The position numbers and the translations under genes were made by a program. The notes under the pieces were generated by a model that saw only the letters and a program-made list of their open reading frames with translations, was not told the origin of the DNA and did no database searches. Shown here piece after piece: positions 35,351 to 43,280 of a DNA stretch of 43,588 bases. Within the stretch, counting starts at the first letter, position 1, and every line of letters starts with the position of its first letter. This stretch comes from an uncultured Neisseriaceae bacterium (GTDB lineage Bacteria > Pseudomonadota > Gammaproteobacteria > Burkholderiales > UBA11063). The stretch covers positions 1-43,588 of the forward strand of contig CALFYC010000223.1 of NCBI GenBank assembly GCA_937952895.1, written 5' to 3'.

Positions 35351-37516
35351 TTAAATGTCGTATGATAATTTAACAACATTGTCAATTTCTCTTAGCTCAA
35401 ATTTAGGAGCTAATGTGTAAGGTATCTCTACACCAAAAACACTACTTGGAATAACTTGTGCTACACCTTTCTTAATAGCGCCTGCTTCGATTTTGTCTCT
35501 AATAACACCCTCAACTGCTGTTTGCATTGCTGCTAGGCTAATTTGATCAATTCCTTTACCGATATATGGATCCAATCTGACTCTGATAGAGTTTACAAAG
35601 TCTCTAACTATAATAGATGTAGAAATGTAGTCATAATCTGAATTTGCATTTGTAGCCAATTCGCCAGAAGAAACAACAACTCCCTGATCTTTAAGTTGGA
35701 ACATAACGTATCCAGAACCAGCAAATGAGTTTAGTTTAGGTTTCTTAATTACAAATGGTACACTAACTTTAGGAACTAATGCATTAGTTGTAGAATTTCC
35801 AGGTGTTACTTGCGTTACCATACCACAGTAAACTGCAGCACCATTAACTATACCACCATTTGTTCCACTAATAGGCGATACTGGCAACTGTAATAGTCCT
35901 GGAACGATTGATAAGAATTTACCCAAATCAATGTATGCACCGTTTCTATCTTGTTGAGCAACACCATCTACAAGTCCAGTGTCTGTTTTATAAAAGCCTG
36001 GTGTTCTTGTTGTTGTTCCAGACATGAATTTATTTCCAAGCAAACCAGTTCCGTTTGCTATAATAGTGCCTTCAATATCTTTTTCTGGTAGTTTACCCAT
36101 CCATTCTGCAATTTTAGCATTTGAATATGCTGTTGGAGTGCTTGTGCCAATAAAGCCAAGTGCAAACTTATCATCTGTTGTTAGCGCGTGTAAGAACTCG
36201 CCAAAACGATGTGCAAAGTTTACTTCGCTAAACTGCTTATAAACTATTGGTTGGCCAGAAGTATCAAGAGATGTCTTAGCTGTTACTGTTGGTTTTGCAT
36301 AAACAACAGATATGTTATTGGTTCCAGATGCAGCATCTAAAGTTACTGTATTTCCTGAAGCATCAAACACATAATCTGATGTAGGTGTTCCGCCAATAGA
36401 TACGCTTATAATCTGTGTATCTGCACTTGCAGCTCCAGCTAAAGTATATTCAACAGATTCCCCAGTTCCGCTAAATGTTTCAGATGCTCTATATAGGGTC
36501 TTGGAATTTGACCACTCATAAGTAAATTCACCAGCATCATTTTCTGTCTTTAGTAGGTATCCAAGTTTATTTGAAGCTGTAGATCCGTCTGCAACGTTTG
36601 GAGCATCAAGAATAGCACCATCTACATAGATTTCTGTAGCGATAGTTGTTTCTAGGTCGGCATAGGCAGTATCAAGCATTTCGTATAGCTTTTTCCAGCT
36701 TGGATTGATATTATCTTCTCCAGCCACATATGTTGCACCAGCAACTACAAGAGGTTTGCTAAATTTGATTTCTACAGATTGTCCGTCTGTAAGGCCAGTG
36801 CCAAAAACAACTTTGTCTGGAGTTGTACTATTTCCAATACTTAGCGTGTATGCAGTTGTTGCTGTACCGTTAACTTTAACATACTCAATAACCGTAGATG
36901 CAGAAGATGGCAATGGTAAGTTAAAATTTGTCTGCCCTGCTGTTGCCGTAGCTGTTGTTATAACATCTGCAACTAATGCGGACAATGCATTTTCTAACAA
37001 TACTGGCGCTGTAGGTGTACCAACTCTTCCAGTGAATGTGTCAACAAATCCTTCAACTTTAATTTTTCCTAAGTCAACTTCGCTTCCAGGAATATTAGAG
37101 TAAACAATTTTAGCTCCGCTAAACACTATGATGCATGCTTTTGATGGATTTGATGGTTGTGGTCCAATATAAACTGAATATTTTGATCCTGCTGATGCGG
37201 TTTCTTCAACTGTTGTTATATATGAATCTGTACCAAATAGATTTAATATACTTGCTGACTTTCCACCAATTCTATATAAAAGTACATTTTTTGCTCCACC
37301 TAATTTTATTTCTGATGCTTTTTGCAGAATACTTGATCCAGCACCATAAACAGCTCTTGCAACGTTAGAATCTGTCATTAAAACTTGCTTTCTGCTTTGT
37401 CCAGAAAGAGCCGTACCAATAACTAAAACAACATTGCCTTCTATTGGTGTATCAATAATTAAATTACCATCTAGTAACTCTACTGTGTTTGATGGTAAAT
37501 TTTGATATACAGGCAT
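35351..37516 (-). CDS. Tail sheath protein with two inserted beta domains (721 aa)
   Basis: This is the contractile sheath subunit. The N-terminal region has NVVLVIGTALSG and ARAVYGAGSSILQKASEIKLGGAKNVLLYRIGG (residues 28-85), typical of sheath proteins. The C-terminal part has IIVRDFVNSIRVRLDPYIGKG and ends EIPYTLAPKFELREIDNVVKLSYDI, the strand-exchange 'handshake' end. The protein is large for a sheath. The extra length includes two related beta-sandwich segments, about residues 188-256 and 346-411, each with a (G)(Q/E).(T/V).(F/Y).L start, a V.(V/I).G turn and an ending AKP/SKP. These probably project from the outer surface. ATG 37516 has an AGGAGA site. Confidence 0.92.
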   Translation of the reverse strand: MPVYQNLPSNTVELLDGNLIIDTPIEGNVVLVIGTALSGQSRKQVLMTDSNVARAVYGAGSSILQKASEIKLGGAKNVLLYRIGGKSASILNLFGTDSYITTVEETASAGSKYSVYIGPQPSNPSKACIIVFSGAKIVYSNIPGSEVDLGKIKVEGFVDTFTGRVGTPTAPVLLENALSALVADVITTATATAGQTNFNLPLPSSASTVIEYVKVNGTATTAYTLSIGNSTTPDKVVFGTGLTDGQSVEIKFSKPLVVAGATYVAGEDNINPSWKKLYEMLDTAYADLETTIATEIYVDGAILDAPNVADGSTASNKLGYLLKTENDAGEFTYEWSNSKTLYRASETFSGTGESVEYTLAGAASADTQIISVSIGGTPTSDYVFDASGNTVTLDAASGTNNISVVYAKPTVTAKTSLDTSGQPIVYKQFSEVNFAHRFGEFLHALTTDDKFALGFIGTSTPTAYSNAKIAEWMGKLPEKDIEGTIIANGTGLLGNKFMSGTTTRTPGFYKTDTGLVDGVAQQDRNGAYIDLGKFLSIVPGLLQLPVSPISGTNGGIVNGAAVYCGMVTQVTPGNSTTNALVPKVSVPFVIKKPKLNSFAGSGYVMFQLKDQGVVVSSGELATNANSDYDYISTSIIVRDFVNSIRVRLDPYIGKGIDQISLAAMQTAVEGVIRDKIEAGAIKKGVAQVIPSSVFGVEIPYTLAPKFELREIDNVVKLSYDI

Positions 37517-37527
37517 TAATTTTCTCC

Positions 37528-37547
37528 TGATTATTATTTAATAATCA
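37528..37547 (-). promoter_or_regulatory. AT-rich hairpin abutting the sheath ribosome site
   Basis: An 8-bp perfect inverted repeat (TGATTATT / AATAATCA) with a 4-base loop fills most of the 32-base gap upstream of the sheath gene. Its downstream arm ends on the first base of the AGGAGA ribosome site. It could modulate ribosome access or mark an RNA processing site. The low G+C content makes it a weak fold. Confidence 0.4.
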
Positions 37548-37548
37548 T

Positions 37549-38232
37549 TTATTTTATTTCTTCTATAACTAGTTGTGGTAATTTATCAAGTATTTGTTTT
37601 TTAACACAACTAATTTCATATGTGCGAACAAGTATTTTAACTGGTATTGCTATCATACCTTTGTTGCCATATTGTGTTTTTGTAATTGGTGCAAATCTAC
37701 CAATATAGTTAAATGCTCCAACCCTTTGTCTTATAAAATGATAAGATAATGTTAATATATTTTCAATAAGCCCAGCTGTATTTCTTGCTGTTTTTATTTC
37801 ATTTGCCCAACAATATAGTGTTATTTCATTATCATATGGCTGCATATAATATGCTTTAACACCACCATTGTCTGGATCTTCTTTTTCGTATAAAAACATT
37901 GGTCTATATTGAGTATGAGACTCATTCATAAATTCATGTTTTGCTGAAAACGACGCACATTGTCTTCTTGTTATCTCGAATGTAACTGTTGATTCGTCCT
38001 TCATTACATCTTCTGGATACTCTTCTGTGAAAACAAATTTATTTACAGCACCAGCGTTTGGTGCATTGTTATTTTGTTCTAACAAATTGTTTGAATTAAA
38101 AAGATGGTAAAGCAGATTATAAAACTTGTCAACGTCTATATATCTTTCAATATTATCATCTGGCTTAAAAAATAAAGAATTTTTATTATTATTAATTTTA
38201 AGCTCTTTTAATAACATATCATATTCACTCAT
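37549..38232 (-). CDS. Probable tail terminator/neck protein (227 aa)
   Basis: The 227-residue protein starts at ATG 38232, fused to the upstream stop as TAATG and with GGAG in range. A helical N-terminal 60 residues is followed by a mixed alpha/beta core: NEITLYCWANEIKTARNTAGLIENILTLSYHFIRQRVGAF, then IPVKILVRTYEI. The position immediately before the sheath is the usual place of the tail terminator (T4 gp15-like) or a neck protein. I see this by order only; the sequence does not show a definite family signature. Confidence 0.65.
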   Translation of the reverse strand: MSEYDMLLKELKINNNKNSLFFKPDDNIERYIDVDKFYNLLYHLFNSNNLLEQNNNAPNAGAVNKFVFTEEYPEDVMKDESTVTFEITRRQCASFSAKHEFMNESHTQYRPMFLYEKEDPDNGGVKAYYMQPYDNEITLYCWANEIKTARNTAGLIENILTLSYHFIRQRVGAFNYIGRFAPITKTQYGNKGMIAIPVKILVRTYEISCVKKQILDKLPQLVIEEIK

Positions 38233-38792
38233 TATGTTATCTCCGTAACAACTACAGAATTAAACTCAACTTTGTTTCTGTCAAGCCTCATTTCTATTGA
38301 TGATCCACACATATATTTTACTTTCTTTATAATTGGAAATGTAATTCCACCATCATTTGTTAAGTCTATTTCGTATAGAATATCACCATTATGAAATTTG
38401 TATAAATGTGGTGATATTAATATCATAGACGCATTACTTACTCTACCTACATTTGCAAATTGTGAAAGCTGGTCAGATAATCTTAACTGTTGAGGCCTAT
38501 AAAGTCTTCCTATTATTAAATGCTCATCCCAAAGATATCCAATACCATCACAACTTGGGCATCCTGGTTTTCCAGCATTATTATAATCATGATTACATGT
38601 ATTGCATTTGATTTTATTTGTATATGGATATTTGCTAGAGTCTATTCTTATTTGCCTATGAAGCATAATGTTGAATTTTTCAGTACCAAAGTCTCTGCCA
38701 TCAAATATCATATTGACTTCATCTCTAATGTTTAATTCGCTATTTTTATTTTGAGACCACATATTAATTGAACTGTTCATAGTAGGACACAT
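38232..38792 (-). CDS. Zinc-ribbon head-tail connector candidate (186 aa)
   Basis: The 186-residue protein carries a four-cysteine zinc ribbon: C63, C66, C78 and C81 in KCNTCN ... GCPSCDGIGY. Upstream of it is IRDEVNMIFDGRDFG, and downstream are strands such as LIIGRLYRPQQLRL. A small zinc protein is common in the head-completion region of phages. It overlaps the upstream gene by 29 bases with the ATG at 38792. The alternatives ATG 38780 and ATG 38762 (one base after the upstream stop) are possible, and none has a clear ribosome site. Function in joining head and tail is inferred from gene order. Confidence 0.7.
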   Translation of the reverse strand: MCPTMNSSINMWSQNKNSELNIRDEVNMIFDGRDFGTEKFNIMLHRQIRIDSSKYPYTNKIKCNTCNHDYNNAGKPGCPSCDGIGYLWDEHLIIGRLYRPQQLRLSDQLSQFANVGRVSNASMILISPHLYKFHNGDILYEIDLTNDGGITFPIIKKVKYMCGSSIEMRLDRNKVEFNSVVVTEIT

Positions 38793-39435
38793 TTACAGAT
38801 GATATTTTTTGCAATGTATTTGTGTTTGGATTTAGGTATTTAGTGGCACCTATTGGTGAATTCACTAATGGGACTCCTGGTTGATTCCACCACCATTCTC
38901 TGCTTGATGTCTTACTAGAGGAATTATTTTCTCCTTTAACAAAAAGACCTATTAAACTTTTGGAGTTATTCCAGTTTGTAAATATTGCAATTATTGAATC
39001 CATGCAGTTTTTTGCACTTTCAAATTTTGACTTTATAACCATTGGGTCATTTTTTACTTCAAGTGTTACCTTAACATCACCCAAGAACTTTTCTTTTCTT
39101 GAGCTTGACATATAGTCCAAATAAAGCCTACTACCAACATGATATGTGCAATAACATAAAACATAATCTCTTTTTATCATAAAAAGATGTTCTGGCGTTA
39201 AATTTGGAGTAATACCATACATTGATAAGTAGTTGTCAATCTCTAGTGATCCATCAAATATTTTTGATCTTATAAAGTCAGTGTACTGAAATGAATCTTC
39301 TTGTAGGAATTCTGCAGATATATCACCTTCTGTGCAGTACATTGGATTTATTAAAATATTAGCACTACAACTTTCAATTGCTACTGGTAATGAATTTTCT
39401 GTAAAATTAAATGATATATTTATAAGTTCGTTCAT
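38764..39435 (-). CDS. Head-tail connector region protein (223 aa)
   Basis: The 223-residue protein starts at ATG 39435 behind an AGGA site. The middle is helical (YVLCYCTYHVGSRLYLDYM; KSKFESAKNCMDSIIAIFTNW). It is followed by a Ser-rich linker and SSREWWWNQPGVPLVNSPIGATKYLNP, a Trp/Pro/Gly-rich tail that looks functionally constrained. It lies between the capsid genes and the zinc-ribbon protein, so a head-completion or connector role is likely. I recognise no named family. Confidence 0.68.
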   Translation of the reverse strand: MNELINISFNFTENSLPVAIESCSANILINPMYCTEGDISAEFLQEDSFQYTDFIRSKIFDGSLEIDNYLSMYGITPNLTPEHLFMIKRDYVLCYCTYHVGSRLYLDYMSSSRKEKFLGDVKVTLEVKNDPMVIKSKFESAKNCMDSIIAIFTNWNNSKSLIGLFVKGENNSSSKTSSREWWWNQPGVPLVNSPIGATKYLNPNTNTLQKISSVNVSYYEQFN

Positions 39436-39436
39436 T

Positions 39437-40531
39437 TTAAGAATCCTGAATAATTGTGTATTTTAAGTTGCTTGGTACAACATTTTCTGAATCAAGTTCA
39501 ACTCTAAATTGAATGTTAAAATTATCCAAAACTTTATAATAAACAAGATACTTATTATCTTTTTTATATCTACCCATATTAGCTAACATATAATTTCCAA
39601 ATGCTTCTGAAAAAGACAAGTTAAATGATAAAGGCGTTATTGTTATATTACTAAGCGATTTATTAAATGTAACTATAAATTTATTTATACTTATATATTT
39701 AACAGTAGATTTTGAAATCTGATTTGGTTGTGTTGGTTGATTTTGAATAAAAACATTATCTTTATAAAAGTTTATAATATCCTGATATTGAAGTCTTCCA
39801 GATTCGTTATCTTCTGTTTTTATAACTTCAGCATCAACATGGGTTGATATGTTTTGTATTCTATTACTTACCAATCTTAGTGATGAGTCTAGAACTATAT
39901 TAAAACTTTCTGTTGCTATATAAGGGATATTTGGATTAAAAGATACTGAAGTGGCACCATTAAGTATAAATGTATTGTCTAATAGTATATTTAAGGATAC
40001 ATCGCTATGTGTAGTGTTGCCATTTTTAATAACATCAAATACAACAGTATGATTGCCATTACTAAGCTGTGATGATTGCTTTATTAGGATTATATATTCT
40101 GATATTTCGCTTATTGGTGCACTATTGTGTGTTAATACCTTAAGTTCTGAATTACTTCTGGATACAGTTTTGTTGATTGAGTAATATTGAGCAGATATGC
40201 CTTTCTCTATGTATAGAACATAATTTGAATTTGTATATAATGGCTTTACTGGATTTATTTCCAGTATAAAATTTGGACTATCTTGTATGATATTGTATGT
40301 GTATTCAACATCACCAAACTTTTCTTTTGAGTATAATATTTGAGTATAATTGGGATCGCCAACAGATGGCCATGTGCTTTCTGAATCTATTCTTAATAGG
40401 TGAATATATTTCTTTATTTGTTCAGCATCAGGTTTTGAGGAAAATAAAACAAAAACGCTCTCTTCTATTGGGAGAGCGTTCAATTGATGCATGCTATTTT
40501 TTATGTCTATTACATCAATTTGTAATGGCAT
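39437..40531 (-). CDS. Unassigned beta-rich head-region protein (364 aa)
   Basis: The 364-residue, Ig-like beta-rich protein has many short hydrophobic strands separated by Asn/Ser turns and no catalytic motif. The phrase Y(N/T)IIQDS appears near residue 80 and again at the very C-terminus, which may mark two related domains. ATG 40531 has a GAGG site. A 9-bp hairpin followed by a T-tract lies 52-78 bases into the gene (see 40454-40480). It is placed after the capsid block, and a head-surface or connector role is possible. Confidence 0.7.
   Translation of the reverse strand: MPLQIDVIDIKNSMHQLNALPIEESVFVLFSSKPDAEQIKKYIHLLRIDSESTWPSVGDPNYTQILYSKEKFGDVEYTYNIIQDSPNFILEINPVKPLYTNSNYVLYIEKGISAQYYSINKTVSRSNSELKVLTHNSAPISEISEYIILIKQSSQLSNGNHTVVFDVIKNGNTTHSDVSLNILLDNTFILNGATSVSFNPNIPYIATESFNIVLDSSLRLVSNRIQNISTHVDAEVIKTEDNESGRLQYQDIINFYKDNVFIQNQPTQPNQISKSTVKYISINKFIVTFNKSLSNITITPLSFNLSFSEAFGNYMLANMGRYKKDNKYLVYYKVLDNFNIQFRVELDSENVVPSNLKYTIIQDS
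40454..40480 (-). terminator. Intragenic terminator-like hairpin in the 364-aa gene
   Basis: A 9-bp perfect stem (AACGCTCTC / GAGAGCGTT) with a 9-base loop is followed on the minus strand by TTTTTGTTTTATTTT. This is the form of an intrinsic terminator, yet it lies within coding sequence 52-78 bases after the start codon. Translating ribosomes would be expected to disrupt it, which suggests translation-coupled read-through (attenuation). Confidence 0.6.
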
Positions 40532-40533
40532 GA

Positions 40534-41034
40534 TTATGCCTCGTTAATTGCAGCTATAACTATTGATCTATTTTTGTTAGCTTCTTCAATAGAAATTAGC
40601 TCTATTTTTTCTTCATCGCTTAGGTTAGCTTCTTTTATTTTTAAAACAACTTGCTTTATAGGACCAGATAGCAATGAACTAATGTCTTTTTCTTGCTGCT
40701 TCTCTTCTTCTGTTTCTGTTTCTGTTTCTTCGTCGCCATCAAATAAATCGGATATGACCTCTACAGAATCAGCAACTACTTCTATGACATCTTCAGCCAA
40801 GCCAAGTATTCTTTGTAATTCTATTCGTGATGGTAAGTCTTTAATATTTTTTACAATATCTGATATATCAGCATCTGTATTTAATACGCCAGATCTAATA
40901 CTAAGTGCAATGCTTTTGATGAATCCATCATCTTTATTTGAAATATCAACATCTACTGGATCTCCATTTTTAGAAAGACATAGCTCGCCAAGAAAAAAGA
41001 AGGCAGATCTTAAAAGTTGTAAGTTTATAATCAT
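40534..41034 (-). CDS. Acidic protein downstream of the major capsid gene (166 aa)
   Basis: The 166-residue protein follows the capsid gene and a hairpin, with a clear GGAG ribosome site. Residues about 100-116 are a run of Asp, Glu and Thr (DEETETETEEEKQQEK) between two helical regions. The underlying DNA contains three copies of a TTTCTG hexamer. The N-terminal 20 residues are hydrophobic (AFFFLGELCL). An acidic linker of this kind is seen in head-assembly proteins, but I recognise no family and give no function. Confidence 0.68.
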   Translation of the reverse strand: MIINLQLLRSAFFFLGELCLSKNGDPVDVDISNKDDGFIKSIALSIRSGVLNTDADISDIVKNIKDLPSRIELQRILGLAEDVIEVVADSVEVISDLFDGDEETETETEEEKQQEKDISSLLSGPIKQVVLKIKEANLSDEEKIELISIEEANKNRSIVIAAINEA

Positions 41035-41051
41035 TTAGTTCTCCAAGAGTG

Positions 41052-41075
41052 ATAAGGCCACATTAGTGGCCTTAT
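41052..41075 (-). terminator. Hairpin after the major capsid gene
   Basis: A 10-bp perfect G+C-containing inverted repeat (ATAAGGCCAC / GTGGCCTTAT) with a 4-base loop lies in the 50-base gap between the capsid stop and the next start. No U-tract follows on the minus strand. It may therefore be a partial terminator, or a stability element protecting the 3' end of capsid mRNA. Confidence 0.65.
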
Positions 41076-41084
41076 TTGTTCCTA

Positions 41085-42305
41085 TTAAGGTTTAGGAATG
41101 ATTGCTGGTATGTTAGTTATTGTAGCAGTAGGAGGTAATACAATAGCATTTGGCTCTATTGAGATGTTTCTTGCTATAGAGATAGCATAACCTTGATTAA
41201 ACAAAGCGAAACCATAACGCTCTCTGATTTTTAACTTAACAATATCTCTTGCTGGATCTTTCCATTCTTCCATGTTTGGATCTTCTTGTACAACAAGCGC
41301 TCCAACTTCAGCTGTGTCCATCATGATGATCGTTGTTGTTTTTGTAACAGGATCAAATGGTACCATTGCTGTAGGAATAACTGTCAATCCACCAAATGGG
41401 AACATTGCAGGGAAGCCAATCTTAGATTGCTGTGTACCTTCACGTTCTTCTTTAGTTGGGTTAGTAATTGTAGCTCCAGTCATTTTGGTAGCTGATTTCC
41501 AAGCTTGACTTACTGAAGGATATACGTTGTTTGGCATACCTTGGAACCAGCTTCCTGGGCCACCTTCAAGTACGATTGCTCTCATGTTTGGATCTTTTAC
41601 AAAAGCTGCCCAAGCTAATGGGTGGCATAGAACAACATTTGGAGTGAAGCCTCTTTCTAATGACTTAGCATACATATCATAGAAGTCATCCACTGTCATT
41701 GATCCGTTACCAGCACCAGTAATACTACGTCCGTTTGTACGTCCAATTTCTGCAGTTGTTGGGTTAGCGTTATCAAAAACAACAATACCAGCATTTGAGA
41801 TCATATTGAAAATTAACTTTTCTTTATGTCTTGCAAGAGCACGTGAAGCTTGACGAACATGAAGTTGCATTACGTCCCATTGTGAGAACTTTAACATTTC
41901 TTCTGTGATCTTAACCGCAATACCGTGTTTACCGATATTAGCTGTAGCTGTTCCGCCACCTTTTTGGATACTGAATTCTGGATATTCTTGACCTTCAGTC
42001 ATAGAAAGATCTGCTGGTCCAATAGCGCCTAATGTTCCAAAGTTTACTTGTGTACCATATCCATCCATTCTTACAATGTTTAATAATCTTGTTCCAACTA
42101 ATACTGGCTCAATTGTTTCCTGAACCATTTCAGTAATAACACGCTTAAATGCCATTGGTGCTGATGGTGTATTAACGGCATCTGATAGAGTTAACTTTAC
42201 GCCTTCTGGTGTTATACCAGAGTTTCTAAAAGTACCGTCTAAATCAAAAATCTCGTCTTTGATTTCAAGTTCTTGTTTTGTCCAAGGAGTTTGGTGAATT
42301 CTCAT
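41085..42305 (-). CDS. Major capsid protein, HK97-like fold (406 aa)
   Basis: The 406-residue protein has the order expected for an HK97-type capsid subunit. An N-terminal arm is followed by the FKRVITEMVQETIEPVLVGTRLLNIV helix, the GTQVNFGTLGAIGPADLSMTEGQEYPE extended-loop region, and KITEEMLKFSQWDVMQLHVRQASRALARHKEKLIFNMI (spine helix). A P-domain runs to LKIRERYGFALFNQGYAISIARNI. Such proteins form the icosahedral shell. Base composition is less AT-rich than its neighbours, in line with high expression. ATG 42305 has AAGGA 11 bases upstream. A hairpin follows the gene. No signal for a cleaved propeptide can be read with certainty. Confidence 0.88.
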   Translation of the reverse strand: MRIHQTPWTKQELEIKDEIFDLDGTFRNSGITPEGVKLTLSDAVNTPSAPMAFKRVITEMVQETIEPVLVGTRLLNIVRMDGYGTQVNFGTLGAIGPADLSMTEGQEYPEFSIQKGGGTATANIGKHGIAVKITEEMLKFSQWDVMQLHVRQASRALARHKEKLIFNMISNAGIVVFDNANPTTAEIGRTNGRSITGAGNGSMTVDDFYDMYAKSLERGFTPNVVLCHPLAWAAFVKDPNMRAIVLEGGPGSWFQGMPNNVYPSVSQAWKSATKMTGATITNPTKEEREGTQQSKIGFPAMFPFGGLTVIPTAMVPFDPVTKTTTIIMMDTAEVGALVVQEDPNMEEWKDPARDIVKLKIRERYGFALFNQGYAISIARNISIEPNAIVLPPTATITNIPAIIPKP

Positions 42306-42333
42306 ATTTTTATTTTTCCTTAGTTTATTTTAA

Positions 42334-43278
42334 TTAACGGCCTAGGCATATTCTGATTAAGCCATATCCATTAGAATATGTAACTACATCTGGCAAACCG
42401 TTAGTAGCTGTTCCTGGCATTGCTTCCAGTGGATTTGTTCCAACTTTAGCAGATCTTACTCTTTCTAGTAAATTGAAAGGTCCTGGTCCTCTGACGGACA
42501 TAACTCTGCCAATAATATCTTCTTCGTTAAATGAGCCATAGTCATAACCAGTTACAACAAGATTTGAGTTGTAATCATACGAAACAAACATTCCTGGTTT
42601 AGCACTTCCAGCAGCAGCAATACAAGCAGCAATTCCAACAAATGGAGCATTTGCATAGTCTGTGTCGTTTGCAACCAATGGCAACTCGATTTGATAGTAT
42701 CTTAAGAAACCAACACGGCTTTGCAAGTTAAAGTTTGCTGTATTAAATCCTGCTGGATTAATGCCATCACCACCTGGATGTGGCCAGTAGTTCATGTAGT
42801 TAACGCCAACTGCACTAGATATTCTGTTGTTTTGAACAGCTGGTTGTGCTGTTAGTGTAAAGAATGACTTAACAACTGGTTCGCCAGCAACTACTAATGA
42901 TCCAGCAAAGTTTTTTTGACCCTTTCTTACGTCTTCGACTGTGTATCTTGATAATGTAGCCAAAGCGTCAGCAGCAACTATACCTGCAGCTGGGTTAGCA
43001 GCTCCATCAAATGCTGTTTTGTAAGCTGCGGCCTGTATTTTAAGACCAGCTGGAACAACATAACCGTCAACATCAAATGCTACAGCCTTTCCTTGTGAAA
43101 GAACAATGTGTTCTCTAAAGAATGTTTCATATCTTTGACGATTTAAATATTTAGCTACTTGGAATTCGCCTGCTGGACGCTGACCTTCCGAGAATTCAAA
43201 ATTAGGAGTAATATGACCCCAATCGTCCCATTCTTTTGTTGTTTGTGCTGGATTAATTGCAAATGGACTTAGTGCCAT
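42334..43278 (-). CDS. Capsid-associated virion protein, possible decoration protein (314 aa)
   Basis: The 314-residue protein lies directly upstream of the major capsid gene and shares its less AT-rich codon use, suggesting high copy number. It opens MALSPFAINPAQTTKEWDDWGHITPNF. Residues about 57-80 (HIVLSQGKAVAFDVDGYVVPAGL) form a strand-turn-strand motif. A C-terminal region with GRVMSVRGPGPFNLLERVRSAKVG follows. ATG 43278 follows GGGG. I recognise no named family. Abundant non-enzymatic proteins next to the capsid gene are often decoration or capsid-stabilising proteins, so this is the likely role. Confidence 0.7.
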   Translation of the reverse strand: MALSPFAINPAQTTKEWDDWGHITPNFEFSEGQRPAGEFQVAKYLNRQRYETFFREHIVLSQGKAVAFDVDGYVVPAGLKIQAAAYKTAFDGAANPAAGIVAADALATLSRYTVEDVRKGQKNFAGSLVVAGEPVVKSFFTLTAQPAVQNNRISSAVGVNYMNYWPHPGGDGINPAGFNTANFNLQSRVGFLRYYQIELPLVANDTDYANAPFVGIAACIAAAGSAKPGMFVSYDYNSNLVVTGYDYGSFNEEDIIGRVMSVRGPGPFNLLERVRSAKVGTNPLEAMPGTATNGLPDVVTYSNGYGLIRICLGR

Positions 43279-43280
43279 GT

